Assembly (NCBI RefSeq): GCF_003058325.1
Contig: NZ_CP028843.1
Span: 6,305,001-6,369,000 of the forward strand
DNA: 64,000 nucleotides
From: Methylobacterium currus
GTDB lineage: Bacteria; Pseudomonadota; Alphaproteobacteria; Rhizobiales; Beijerinckiaceae
Reading direction: 5' to 3'
Shown: piece after piece, positions 47,192 through 56,365 of the stretch
Layout of the letters: each line of letters begins with the position of its first letter
Numbering within the stretch: the first letter of the stretch is position 1
Position numbers and translations under genes: made by a program
The notes under the pieces: generated by a model
Told to the model about the DNA's origin: nothing
The model's database searches: none
What the model saw: the letters and a program-made list of their open reading frames with translations, nothing else

Positions 47192-48107
47192 GGTGGCTGA
47201 GGATGGAAAAGCCCGAGAGGGCGCGGGGCGTCGCGACCCTACGGGCCAGGGCACCGACCAGGGAATTTTCGATGCCCACAATCAGGGAGTATTCAACGCC
47301 CGCTGACACCCGGCCCGACCGTCCGCTCGCGTCAGGACGCCCGGCGACCCGCACTCACGACTACATCCGCCACGGCACCACGACGCTGTTTGCAGCGCTC
47401 AACGTGCTGGAGGGCACGGTGATCGGCCGCTGCATGCAGCGCCACCGCCACGAGGAGTTCCTGCGCTTCCTCAACGCCGTCGAGGCGGCAGTGCCGGCCG
47501 GCAAGATCATCCACGTGGTGCTCGACAACTACCGCACCCACACCCACGCGAAGGTCCGGGCTTGGCTGTCGCGTCATCCGCGCTGGGTGTTCCACTTCAC
47601 CCCGACCTCCGCCTCTTGGCTTAACGCCGTCAAGGGCTTCTTCTCGGCGCTGTCGCGTCGGCGACTGCGACGCGGCACGTTCACCGGGATCGTCGACCTG
47701 CAGGCGGCGATCAAGCGCACCATCGCCGAACACAACGAGCGGCCCAGGCCCTTCATCTGGACCAAGCCGGCCGCCGCCATCCTCAACAGCCAGGCTGCAC
47801 CTTCCGTCTGAGTCAGTGCACTAGGCACGATCCTTGATGCCATGCGGTACGTCCTTCGCACCACTGCACGTGGTGGCAACTGCCGTTGGACTTCCCGCAC
47901 GGGAGCAACGTGCATTGCTGACCTCTGCGCGGGACAACAACGTCCCCGACCACCGATCCGAGCCATGCATTCACCTGCCCCAGGCGCTCCCGGGGAGGAG
48001 AAAATTATGCCCTGCTCGGCCATGCCATGCACTTCTTCAATGGCCTGCAAAGCGGGAGCAGGCCTACAGCGAGTTTGATGACGTCGGAGGCAGAGCTTGC
48101 AGTTGGT

Positions 48108-50639
48108 TTATCCGCGCTTTTGCGCTTGCGATTGAAAATCGCGGAGCGCTTCAGGCGTGACGCTCGACGTCCCTAAGTCCACGGTGATCCGATTCAGCTT
48201 GCCGGTAAAGTGGAAAGGAACCTGATAGTCAGAGTCATCGACAGGCGTACCAGTATCGAGACCCACATCCAGGGTTTCATCCCAGGCAAAGGTGAAGGGC
48301 AGAGTACGCGGCAGGGAGCGCCGTGCCACCTCCTTGCCGTCGACGGAAAGCGTGCCCGACCCGCCTCGCGAGAAAGGCCCGCCGCTCGCGTCCATCTGCC
48401 ATTCGAAGACAATATTGTGCCGACCGGGCGGCAATGCGTCCGCAGCTTCCCATTTCGGTCGCTCTATGCCCAGTAGGTTCATTGTAAAAACAGGCTTGCC
48501 CTCGCGCAGGTAAAGGCCCCAGCCAGCGAAGCGGCCACCCTGGGTGATCAGCATTCCATTGGCCCCGTCCTGTGGCACCTCTATGTCTGCTGCAATTAGA
48601 TATGAGCGATTAAGGATATTAGGCGCTGAATTTGCCTGAATACCAGAGACCGGCGCCGTATAGATGAATTGCTTGCGGCCGGCGGCCGGGCCCGGTCGTG
48701 GTGTGATCATACCCGTAATCACTGAATTGTTTACGGGCAGCACCTGATAGCGGGTCGCTTCCACAAGCCAGAGCTCCTGCATCACACGCAGACGCTCAGG
48801 CTCCTCTTTCGCAAGATCGTTCAACTCCGTAGGATCCTGCGCGAGATTGTATAGCTCCCAATTGTAACCGTTGATCGCATCGTCGGGAACTGGGGCGTCC
48901 GGATTCCACGGCGTGGCTATGGGCGTCGTGCACGCGACCCATCCGTCATGGTAGATGGCGCGGTTGCCAAAGATTTCGAAGTACTGGGTTTTGCGGTGGG
49001 ACGGCGCATCCGCGTTGGGCTTGTCCCACGTGTACACCACACTGGTGCCTTCCACCGGCGTTTGTGCAATCCCGTTCACCATGGTGGGATGAGGGATGCC
49101 GATCGATTCGAGCAGTGTTGGCACAATATCGATCACGTGATGAAACTGCATTCGTATTCCGCCGCTGTCGGTGATACGCTTTGGCCAGGACATCGCCATG
49201 CCATTGCGCGTGCCGCCGAAGTGCGACGCCACCTGTTTGGTCCAGCGATAAGGCGTATTGAATGCGAACGTCCATGGCACGGCCATGTGATTATAGGTGC
49301 GGTCGCTGCCCCAGGCTTCGATCAACGGCAACTGCTGCTCGACCGTGAACGACTGCAGGTTGAAATAGGCGACCTCGTTCGGCGTACCGTTCATGGAGCC
49401 TTCGGCGCTGCTGCCGTTATCGCCGCTGATATAGATGATCAGCGTATTGTCGAACTGCCCGAGATCTTCGACCGCCTGGATGACGCGGCCAATCTCGTGG
49501 TCGGTGTAGGCGAGGTAGGCCGCATAGACTTCCACCTGTCGCGTGAAGAGCCTCTTCTCGTCGGTCGACAAGCTATCCCACCGCTTCAGAAAGTCTGGCC
49601 ACGGAGGCAATTGCGCGTTCGCCGGAATGACGCCTAGCTTCTTTTGATTTCCGAAAATCTGATGGGCAAGCGATTCCCAACCGGCGTCGAATTTTCCCGT
49701 GAACTTCTCGATCCAATCTTTCGGCGGCTGGTGCGGCGCGTGCGTGCCGCCTGGCGCGTAGTGGATGAACCAAGGACGGTTGGGCGTGACCGCTGCAAGC
49801 GTCCTGATGTGACTGATGGCATCGTCAGCCATCGCGGTTCCGAGATTCCAATCCTTCTGTCCGACGTAAGGATGAATCGGTGTGGTGTTGCGGAAGAGGT
49901 TGCCCGGCTGCCATTGGCTCGTATCGCCGCCGACGAAACCAAAGAAGTAGTCGAAGCCCATGCCAACAGGCCAGTTGTCGAACGGGCCAACGGGATTTGC
50001 TTCCCATGCAGGGATGTTGTGGTTTTTTCCGAACCAGGCAGTGGAATAACCATTGAGACGTAATGTCTTCGCCACCGTGGCTTTCTCTGGCGGTATAATC
50101 GAGTTGTACCCGGGAAAGCCCGAAGACATTTCCGAGATATTCCCGGTCCCTGCCGAGTGATGGTTGCGCCCTGTGAGCATAGCGGCACGCGTGGGCGAGC
50201 AAAGTGCAGTGGTGTGGAAGGCCGTGTATCGAAGGCCAGCCGCAGCGATCTTGTCGAGCGCGGGAGTGGGGATGATGCCGCCGAAAGTCGACGGCGCGCC
50301 GAAACCGACGTCGTCAGTCAAGATCAAAAGTACGTTCGGCGCGCCTTCTGGCGCAGCAACCGCGGGCGGCCAAGCGGCAACGCTATCCTTTGCCGTCGGC
50401 ATGATCGCGCCACTGAACGGCGGCGTCGGCGTCGGCAACACACGGCTGTTCGGGAATTCGACGGCATTCGGCGCGCCTGGGCTTCCACGGAGCTGAGCGT
50501 GCGCAGCGGTTCCTGTCATAGCCAGAGCTGACGTTCCGGCGAGCAGGCCGCGTCGAGTTGGACGGAACGGTGCGCCTTTCTGAGGCCTCGGCGGATCAAT
50601 ATTCGTCGCTGGCTCAGAGGGCTCATCTTTATCGATCAT
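48108..50639 (-). CDS. large arylsulfatase with Tat signal and C-S-P-T-R motif
   Basis: 843 aa from the ATG at 50639, coupled (ATGA) to the upstream FGE gene. The Tat signal RPTRRGLLAGTSALAMTGTAAHAQ gives export. D109-D110 lie in VLLILTDDVGFG. The canonical formylglycine motif is C147-S-P-T-R151 in LCSPTRAAMLTGR, followed by GYSTAWFGKNHNIP and the Asp-Asn of ISGDNGSS. The last about 140 residues (from RSYLIAADIEVPQDGANGML) form an extra beta-rich domain common to the 750-850-aa bacterial arylsulfatases. GC is lower than in neighbouring chromosomal genes. The substrate is unknown. Confidence 0.93.
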   Translation of the reverse strand: MIDKDEPSEPATNIDPPRPQKGAPFRPTRRGLLAGTSALAMTGTAAHAQLRGSPGAPNAVEFPNSRVLPTPTPPFSGAIMPTAKDSVAAWPPAVAAPEGAPNVLLILTDDVGFGAPSTFGGIIPTPALDKIAAAGLRYTAFHTTALCSPTRAAMLTGRNHHSAGTGNISEMSSGFPGYNSIIPPEKATVAKTLRLNGYSTAWFGKNHNIPAWEANPVGPFDNWPVGMGFDYFFGFVGGDTSQWQPGNLFRNTTPIHPYVGQKDWNLGTAMADDAISHIRTLAAVTPNRPWFIHYAPGGTHAPHQPPKDWIEKFTGKFDAGWESLAHQIFGNQKKLGVIPANAQLPPWPDFLKRWDSLSTDEKRLFTRQVEVYAAYLAYTDHEIGRVIQAVEDLGQFDNTLIIYISGDNGSSAEGSMNGTPNEVAYFNLQSFTVEQQLPLIEAWGSDRTYNHMAVPWTFAFNTPYRWTKQVASHFGGTRNGMAMSWPKRITDSGGIRMQFHHVIDIVPTLLESIGIPHPTMVNGIAQTPVEGTSVVYTWDKPNADAPSHRKTQYFEIFGNRAIYHDGWVACTTPIATPWNPDAPVPDDAINGYNWELYNLAQDPTELNDLAKEEPERLRVMQELWLVEATRYQVLPVNNSVITGMITPRPGPAAGRKQFIYTAPVSGIQANSAPNILNRSYLIAADIEVPQDGANGMLITQGGRFAGWGLYLREGKPVFTMNLLGIERPKWEAADALPPGRHNIVFEWQMDASGGPFSRGGSGTLSVDGKEVARRSLPRTLPFTFAWDETLDVGLDTGTPVDDSDYQVPFHFTGKLNRITVDLGTSSVTPEALRDFQSQAQKRG

Positions 50640-51643
50640 CGCAGTCCTCCTGCTGGGGCCGGTTGAGTTCGATGCCCTTTCCTGACGACACAACGAAAGC
50701 CGAGATGGCTCGTCGAAGTGTCGACCGCCTCAGCATGCCGCGCCGCAGGACGGTAGCGTTGGCAGTAGTTCGGCGAGCACAAGTGCGAGCCGCCCTTGAT
50801 CACCTTCCGAGGAATTTTGATGTCTGGCTGACCAGGGTCGTAGCTGCCTTCTACGCATCCGCCGCGCGGATTGATCGGCATGCAACAAGCCTTCGGTGCA
50901 TCGGCCTGATGCCTTGGCGAGTACCAGTCAGTGGTCCACTCCCAAACATTGCCGATCATGTCGTGCAGGCCGTAGCCGTTCGGCGGGAACGCGGTCACCG
51001 GCGAGGTGCGCTCGTAGCCATCCAGGACGAGGTTCTCGTACGGGAAGGCGCCTTGCCAGGTATTGGCCATGTGCCGGCCACCCGGCGTGAGCTTGTCGCC
51101 CCAGGCGAACTCGGCCCCGTCGAGACCGCCGCGCGCGGCGTACTCCCACTCAGCCTCGGTCGGGAGATCCTTGCCGGCCCAGGCTGCGTAGGCATCAGCG
51201 TCGGCGTAGGCGACGTGCACCACCGGGTGATCGTCAAGGCCGGCGATCGAGGAGCCCGGCCCGTAGGGCCGCCGCCAGTGCACGCCGAATTTGAAGCGCC
51301 ACCACGTGCCCCAGTCGCGCAGTTCGACCGCGCCCCTGGGCGGCTTGAACACGAGCGAGCCGGGCTTCAGCATGTGCGGCAACGCACCAGGGTAGTCCTT
51401 TGGGTCGGGCCGGCGCTCGGCCATCGTCACGTAGCCGGTGGTGCGCACGAAGGTCCGGAAATCGGCATTGGTGACTGGCGTGCGGTCGATCCAGAAACCG
51501 TCTATGCAGACTTGGTGGACCGGGGCCTCCTCCGGATAGTGCCGGTCCGAGCCCATCCGGAACGTTCCTCCAGGCACAAAGACCATGTCCAGCGACGGAT
51601 CTGACGACATGGCGAACCACTGGGGGATAGGAGCGCTCGGCAT
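50636..51643 (-). CDS. formylglycine-generating enzyme, second copy
   Basis: 335 aa. It is similar throughout to the first FGE (shared FVPGGTFRMGSDRHYPEEAPVH-type start, LPTEAEWEYAARGGLDGAEFAWGD, PNGYGLHDMIGNVWEWTTDWY). The active-site cysteines are about C289 and C294 in GGSHLCSPNYCQRYRPAARH. Differences are spread along the sequence, so the duplication, if it happened here, is old. It precedes and is translationally coupled to the large sulfatase, and should activate it. Confidence 0.93.
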   Translation of the reverse strand: MPSAPIPQWFAMSSDPSLDMVFVPGGTFRMGSDRHYPEEAPVHQVCIDGFWIDRTPVTNADFRTFVRTTGYVTMAERRPDPKDYPGALPHMLKPGSLVFKPPRGAVELRDWGTWWRFKFGVHWRRPYGPGSSIAGLDDHPVVHVAYADADAYAAWAGKDLPTEAEWEYAARGGLDGAEFAWGDKLTPGGRHMANTWQGAFPYENLVLDGYERTSPVTAFPPNGYGLHDMIGNVWEWTTDWYSPRHQADAPKACCMPINPRGGCVEGSYDPGQPDIKIPRKVIKGGSHLCSPNYCQRYRPAARHAEAVDTSTSHLGFRCVVRKGHRTQPAPAGGLR

Positions 51644-51778
51644 CGCGCGCTCCTCAATGCGGGCCAGCGAGAATGCCTGCTAAAGGCTTGCAGCAGCGTA
51701 TCAAGTCTGTGCGAGGCAGCTTGATCGAATGGGACATGGCCCGATTTTGGCTCGAAGCGCACTGATCCAATCGGGCTA

Positions 51779-52749
51779 GAGCGTCGCCCGATCAGTCTGA
51801 AACGTAGCAGTCATTCTGGTATCCGGCTGCATTGATGTAGTTGCGGCACTCCTGCGGGGTGAAGGCGGCGAAGGCTTGCTGGATCGCGTCCTGCAGCGCT
51901 TTTACCGTGCGCGCGGCCGCGGTGCGCAGCAACGTCTTGAGCTTGGCGAAGGCCTGCTCGATCGGATTGAACTCCGGGCTGTAGGGCGGCAGGTACACCA
52001 CCCGCGCGCCGGCCGCCGCGATGGCCTCGCGCACGCCCGCCACCTTATGGGCCTGGAGGTTGTCGAGGATCACCATGTCGCCTGGCCGGAGCGCCGGGAC
52101 CAGAGTGTCGGTGACGTAGTCCAGGAAGCGCCGGCTGTTGGTGGCCCCCTCGAAGATCGCCGTCGCCGTCAGGCCGCTCGTGCGCAGAGCCGCCGTGATA
52201 GTGGTGGTCGTGTAGTGCCCGCACGGCATCGGCAGGCGGCAGCGCTGGCCGCGCGGGGCCCAGCCATAGCGGCGCGCCATCCGGGTTGAGGCCGCCGTCT
52301 CGTCGATGAACACCAGATGGTCCGGATCGAGATCGAGTTGGCCCTCGAACCACGCCTGGCGGGCCTCCGCTACGTCCGGACGGTCCTGCTCGGCGGCGTG
52401 GAGCGCCCCTTTTTACGGGTGATGCGATGGCGGGCCAGGAAGCGCGACAGGCTGCTGGTGCTGGAGGTGACGCCCTGCTCGGCCAAGGCGTCGCGCAGTT
52501 CCGACAGCACGATGTTGCCGCGCTTCTCGCACAGCCTTAGGATCCGCGAGGCGTGAGCCTCGATGACGTGCGAGCGCTGGTCGCCGCCCATCGGCTTGGG
52601 CCGGACGTGGCCGTCCCGGAAATGGCGGGCATGCCAGCGACTGACGCTGGCGGCGCTGACACCGAACCGCTCGCCAGCTTGGCGGCAGGACGCACCCGCT
52701 ATGACAGCGGACACCACACGCTCACGCAGATCGACGGACAAGGGTGAGG
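51779..52749 (-). mobile_element. IS630 element A, second copy, truncated by IS3
   Basis: It matches 43286-44327 in inverted orientation from its right end, after TA at 51777. It stops at the third codon region of orfA, where the IS3 copy begins. orfB lies at 51792-52313 (MFIDETAASTRMARRYGW) and the orfA part at 52370-52749 (TSPLSVDLRERVVSAVIAG). Compared with copy 1 there are single residue changes (for example NSRRF for NGRRF, HFRDGH for HLRDGH). The left end with the orfA promoter is gone. Confidence 0.88.
51792..52313 (-). CDS. IS630 element A copy 2, transposase orfB
   Basis: 173 aa, with the same three catalytic acids as copy 1 (FIDET, LDNLQAHK, FNPIEQAF) and five amino-acid differences that I can see. 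It is probably not expressed, because the element has lost its left end. Confidence 0.8.
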   Translation of the reverse strand: MFIDETAASTRMARRYGWAPRGQRCRLPMPCGHYTTTTITAALRTSGLTATAIFEGATNSRRFLDYVTDTLVPALRPGDMVILDNLQAHKVAGVREAIAAAGARVVYLPPYSPEFNPIEQAFAKLKTLLRTAAARTVKALQDAIQQAFAAFTPQECRNYINAAGYQNDCYVSD

Positions 52750-52788
52750 TGAACCGCTCCGGGTTTTTCGGAGGCTTGTTGGCTTGGG

Positions 52789-53694
52789 TCAGGCGGCCGA
52801 GGCCTGGTCGCCGACGTGAGCATAGTAGCGCGCTTCGGCCTCGGCGGGAGGGACGTTGCCGATTGGCGCGAGGAGGCGACGGTGGTTGTACCAGTCGACC
52901 CACTCCAGGGTGGCGTACTCGACGGCCTCGAAGGAGCGCCAGGGTCCGCGTCGGTGGATGACCTCTGCCTTGAACAGGCCGTTGATCGTCTCCGCCAAGG
53001 CATTGTCGTAGCTGTCGCCGACGCTGCCGACCGACGGCTCGATGCCTGCTCCAGCCAGGCGCTCGGTATAGCGTAGAGCCAAGTATTGCGAGCCGCGGTC
53101 CGAGTGATGCACCAGCCCGCTGCCCTGACCAGGGCGACGCTCGTGCAGCGCCTGTTCCAGAGCATCCAGGACGAAGCACGCGTGAGCGCTGCGTGAGGCC
53201 CGCCAACCGACGATGCGCCGGGCGAACACATCGATGACGAAGGCCACATAGACGAAGCCCGACCACGTCGGCACGTAGGTGAAGTCGCTGACCCACAAGG
53301 CATTCGGCCGGGGAGCCTTGAAGTGGCGGTTGACGCGGTCGAGAGCGCAGGCAGCGGCCGGGTCGGGGATCGTGGTGCGTACGGTCCTGCCACGCACCAC
53401 CCCCGCCAAGCCCAATCGGCGCATCAGCCGCGCCACCGTGCATCGCGCGGTCACGATCCCCTCCCGGGCCAGTTGCCGCCAGACCTTCCTCACGCCGTAG
53501 ACGCAGAAGTTGGCCTCGAACACGCGCTGGATCTCGATCATCAACGCGGCGTCGCTGCGCGCACGAACCGGCTGCTTCTCGGGATCGGCACGTCGGGCCG
53601 CATGCAGGTAGTAGGTCGACGGGGCGATCGGCAGCACCCTGCAGATCGGCTCGACCCCGTAGACCTCCCGGTGATCGTCGATGAAGCTGATCAT
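52789..53694 (-). CDS. IS3 copy 1, transposase orfB
   Basis: 301 aa from the ATG at 53694, overlapping the orfA stop (ATGA). It begins [44 protein letters not shown] acids: D in [34 protein letters not shown] in HHSDRGSQY, and E in [19 protein letters not shown]. The product is identical to that of copy 2. Confidence 0.9.
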   Translation of the reverse strand: MISFIDDHREVYGVEPICRVLPIAPSTYYLHAARRADPEKQPVRARSDAALMIEIQRVFEANFCVYGVRKVWRQLAREGIVTARCTVARLMRRLGLAGVVRGRTVRTTIPDPAAACALDRVNRHFKAPRPNALWVSDFTYVPTWSGFVYVAFVIDVFARRIVGWRASRSAHACFVLDALEQALHERRPGQGSGLVHHSDRGSQYLALRYTERLAGAGIEPSVGSVGDSYDNALAETINGLFKAEVIHRRGPWRSFEAVEYATLEWVDWYNHRRLLAPIGNVPPAEAEARYYAHVGDQASAA

Positions 53695-54017
53695 GGCCGT
53701 GACCGGCGGTCGAGCTCCGCCATGGCGAAATACGCCGACGCTTTGCGCAGGATCTCGTTGGCCTGGCGCAGCTCGCGGTTCTCTCGCTCCAGCGCCTTGA
53801 TCCGCTCGCGCTCGTCCGTCGTCTGCCCGGGTCGCACGCCCTGATCCCGCTCGGACTGGCGCACCCAGTTCCTCAGCGTCTCGCCCGAGCAGCCGATCTT
53901 GGCGGCAATCGACTGGATTGCCGACCACTGCGAGCCGTGCTCGCCCTCGTGCTCGCGCACCATCCGCACGGCACGTTCACGCACCTCAGGGGAAAACGGG
54001 GCTGTTCGTTTCGTCAT
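53691..54017 (-). CDS. IS3 copy 1, orfA
   Basis: 108 aa: [54 protein letters not shown] is the helix-turn-helix. It is followed by a leucine-zipper-like helix ([33 protein letters not shown]). Translational coupling or frameshifting with orfB is usual in IS3. Confidence 0.9.
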   Translation of the reverse strand: MTKRTAPFSPEVRERAVRMVREHEGEHGSQWSAIQSIAAKIGCSGETLRNWVRQSERDQGVRPGQTTDERERIKALERENRELRQANEILRKASAYFAMAELDRRSRP

Positions 54018-54067
54018 GGCTCCATCCTCTCAGAAGTTGGAGCCTCCGAAAAACCCGGAGCAGTTCA

Positions 54068-54214
54068 GACCTCGGAGATGGTGAGGCCCTGCTCGGCCAG
54101 CAGCAGGATCATCTGCGCACGCGTGCGGACCCGGACGTCACGCGTCATGCGATAGAGATCGTCAAGCCCGCGCAGCTGATCGACGTTCAGCTTGTCCAGA
54201 TGCAAGGCGCGCAT
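54068..54214 (-). pseudogene. N-terminal fragment of another IS630-type transposase
   Basis: The reverse strand from the ATG at 54214 reads MRALHLDKLNVDQLRGLDDL, then RVRTRAQMILLLAEQGLTISEV, and is cut by IS3 copy 1. This is the first helix-turn-helix of a third IS630-like transposase, different from elements A and B. Confidence 0.7.
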
Positions 54215-54265
54215 CGCGGCCCCCTGATAACACACCAGCATACCACAAAAATTATGAGGACGTAC

Positions 54266-55021
54266 TTAGCGGTCGAGAGCACCCTTCAGTATCACGAAGT
54301 TGGTTCTCCCGAGGCGTCGACGGTCGAGGTCCCGGCCGTCATGGCGCAGGCCGCGCGCGGAGAGGATACGGCCCATCTCGGTCCGGATACGCATGTCCAG
54401 GGATTGGCGCATCGCCTGCCGTTCCCGCGCCCGGGTCGTCGGCACGGCCTCCAATTCCGCCGACGTCACAGAGATCTGCTCGGTGCTATACCCTTGGGCG
54501 TGCAACGGGCGCAGCAGGTCAAGCGCTTCTGGGTTGTCCCGAATCAGGGGTATCTCCTGCAGGTCGATACCGCCCTGTGCCCGGACGTCGACTTGGTCGA
54601 GGAAGTCCCGTGCCGCGGGCTCGATCTTGATCTCATCGCCCCGTCCGAAGTCGAGGCCCTCAACCGGCAGCAACTGGTCGAAGTAGTCCCGATTGGCCTC
54701 GGTGTAGGCCTGGAAGTCGGCCCAGCGCGATGCGGTGTTCGCGCCGGCGTGGAACACGACGACGCCGCGGTTCACGAGGGCCTCGGGCGCACCCTGCTCC
54801 ACAACCCGCATGATGCGCCCAACGAACTGCACGAACGGCGACAGGTTGGCGAACAGGCGGAAGACCGCCGCCACGGCGAGCAGTGGATGGTCGAAGCCCT
54901 CGCCGAGCTTCCGCACCTGGACGATGACGTCGACGCCGTTCGCCTGGAACGGATGCGCAAATTGTCGGCGATAGATGGCTGACGGTCGGCGAACGGACTG
55001 GGCAAGGGCGCACCGAATCAA
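54266..55021 (-). pseudogene. superfamily II helicase C-terminal fragment
   Basis: About 230 residues of a DEAD/DEAH-type helicase without its N-terminal ATPase half. Motif V is seen as VIVQVRKLGEGFDHPLLAVAAVF and motif VI as FVQFVGRIMRVVEQ. A coiled accessory region follows (TRARERQAMRQSLDMRIRTEMGRIL). The first about 20 codons (MIRCALAQSVRRPSAIYRR) are not helicase-like, and the start is an accident of the break. Full-length relatives often sit in restriction or island loci. The missing half is not in the window. Confidence 0.75.
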
Positions 55022-55205
55022 CGGGGACGGCTGTTTAGGACACAGACGCCTCGTCGCTTGGAAACTACCGGGATCTGACTGCCCACCACTTGTGATGGAG
55101 CCACTTCGACGGGGGCCGAGGCGTGGCCTGGATCAGGACACGTGGGAGGGGGCAGGCTGAACCGGTGACACCCCAAGGGCCGGGCGCGCGCCGGTCCCCG
55201 CGTCG

Positions 55206-55243
55206 CCAAAAACCCCGCCGGAGGGTCTCCGAGCGGGGCTTTC
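55206..55243 (-). terminator. terminator downstream of tRNA-Ile2
   Basis: On the reverse strand, AAAGCCCCGCTCGGAG and CTCCGGCGGGGTTTTTGG form a GC stem followed by five T. It lies about 80 bases after the tRNA 3' end, in the right direction for it. Confidence 0.75.
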
Positions 55244-55320
55244 GCACGTTTGCGGTTCCAGTAGCCCCGCCAAGCCCCCGCGAGGAGGGATAAATCGAGG
55301 GCTCTACAGAGGGAAAATCG

Positions 55321-55396
55321 TGGTGGGCCCGGTAGGACTCGAACCTACAACCAGACCGTTATGAGCGGTCGGCTCTAACCATTGAGCTACAGGCCC
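55321..55396 (-). tRNA. tRNA-Ile2 (anticodon CAT, lysidine type), CCA encoded
   Basis: The reverse strand folds as a full cloverleaf. The acceptor arms are GGGCCTG and CGGGCCC, the D arm is GCTCAATGGTTAGAGC, and the anticodon stem-loop is CGACCG-CTCATAA-CGGTC. The T arm contains GGTTCGAGTCC, and the discriminator A is followed by CCA. The CAT anticodon with a GGGCCTG acceptor stem fits tRNA-Ile2, whose C34 is changed to lysidine, rather than elongator or initiator Met. The 5' half is duplicated, inverted, at 32410-32449. Confidence 0.93.
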
Positions 55397-56038
55397 TTGG
55401 TCTTCGTCTTCAATCTCTTGGCGCTTGGTCTGCGGCTGGGCGACAGCTTCGGCGACAGAAACCCTGTCCGTAGGTACCCGGGAGCGGCGTTTCCGGCAAG
55501 CCCCTTGCGCGATCCGAGACATCGCCTTGAGGCCAGTGGCGGGTAAGGCAGGAGCATGGCATCCGCCATCCCACCCACCGTTTTAGAATGGTCCCGCAGC
55601 CTCGCCAGCTTGTCGCTGGGCGTGCTGCTCGGCGTCAGCAGTTCCATCGGAGCTCCAACAGCCGGGCATTCGTGTGTGGCGCGGTGAGTGTCCAGCCGAA
55701 GATGTTTCTCATCTATGTCTTTGCTTGGCATCCCAAAGAATCCCCTTTTCTATGCATGGCGTTCCATAGCTGCCCTGCACAATAGACAACGGCGGTGTCG
55801 ACCGCTTGCCTCGAGTTCCTGCCCTCCGGTCCGAAGACCTGCCCGCGTATGGACGAACTGACATACGCCATTGGTGCCATCCACGGATGCTCGGACGCAC
55901 TTGAGCGCTCGCGTGAGCGGATCGCAGCGCATGGCGCCGGCCGGCCCCGACACTTGGTCTTCCTCGGCGACTATATCGACAAGGGCTTTGAACCGCTCCG
56001 GGTTTTTCGGAGGCTCCAACTTCTGAGAGGATGGAGCC

Positions 56039-56365
56039 ATGACGAAACGAACAGCCCCGTTTTCCCCTGAGGTGCGTGAACGTGCCGTGCGGATGGTGCG
56101 CGAGCACGAGGGCGAGCACGGCTCGCAGTGGTCGGCAATCCAGTCGATTGCCGCCAAGATCGGCTGCTCGGGCGAGACGCTGAGGAACTGGGTGCGCCAG
56201 TCCGAGCGGGATCAGGGCGTGCGACCCGGGCAGACGACGGACGAGCGCGAGCGGATCAAGGCGCTGGAGCGAGAGAACCGCGAGCTGCGCCAGGCCAACG
56301 AGATCCTGCGCAAAGCGTCGGCGTATTTCGCCATGGCGGAGCTCGACCGCCGGTCACGGCCATGA
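56039..56365 (+). CDS. IS3 copy 2, orfA
   Basis: 108 aa, identical to the copy 1 product: helix-turn-helix then a zipper helix. It overlaps orfB by four bases (ATGA). Confidence 0.9.
   Translation: MTKRTAPFSPEVRERAVRMVREHEGEHGSQWSAIQSIAAKIGCSGETLRNWVRQSERDQGVRPGQTTDERERIKALERENRELRQANEILRKASAYFAMAELDRRSRP

Larger units (their letters stand above)
44950..47308 (-). mobile_element. IS21-family element inside IS630
   Basis: 2359 bases from TGTCAACGGGC at the left to GCCCGCTGACA at the right (inverted ends with one mismatch). It is flanked by a 5-bp CCCGG target duplication, and carries istA and istB on the reverse strand. Both genes look intact. Confidence 0.92.
44386..47811 (+). pseudogene. 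IS630 element B transposase, split by IS21
   Basis: The N-terminal part 44386-44949 begins MAQTVCVILTEDEKARLRAISQDRARPLKHVQRARIVLLSAE, has two helix-turn-helix regions, and reaches the first DDE Asp in LSVDEKSQIQALERTR. The C-terminal part from 47309 continues RPATRTHDYIRHGTTTLFAALNV, VVLDNYRTHTHAKV (second Asp), and FHFTPTSASWLNAVKGFFSALSRRRL. With the IS21 and one CCCGG copy removed, the frame reads ALERTRPDRPLASGRPATRT without a break. The gene was therefore intact when IS21 landed. Confidence 0.9.
44330..47821 (+). mobile_element. IS630-family element B, interrupted by IS21
   Basis: The ends are GTGCACTGACGC at the left and GTCAGTGCAC at the right, flanked by TA (44328-44329 and 47822-47823). 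The left TA is shared with element A, so the two elements abut. Removing the IS21 at 44950-47308 leaves an element of about 1.1 kb with one transposase frame. Confidence 0.85.
52750..54067 (-). mobile_element. IS3-family element, copy 1
   Basis: 1318 bases, the same length as copy 2 (55989-57306) and inverted to it. The ends are TGAACCGCTCCGGG at the left and the complement at the right, with one mismatch at the right end (CAGTTCA for CGGTTCA). The flanking triplets differ (AGG and GAC), so this copy has no target duplication. It joins two unrelated IS630 remnants, which points to a recombination or deletion through the element. Confidence 0.9.

Noticed and set aside
32410..55396. Classic att direct repeats at a tRNA gene
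   Set aside because: The two tRNA copies are inverted, not direct, and their homology extends upstream beyond a short core, so simple attL/attR labels are not supported.
54068..55988. Inversion of the tRNA segment by recombination between the two IS3 copies
   Set aside because: Copy 2 keeps a perfect CTT duplication, and the phosphoesterase frame continues exactly across it, which would not survive such an inversion after both insertions.
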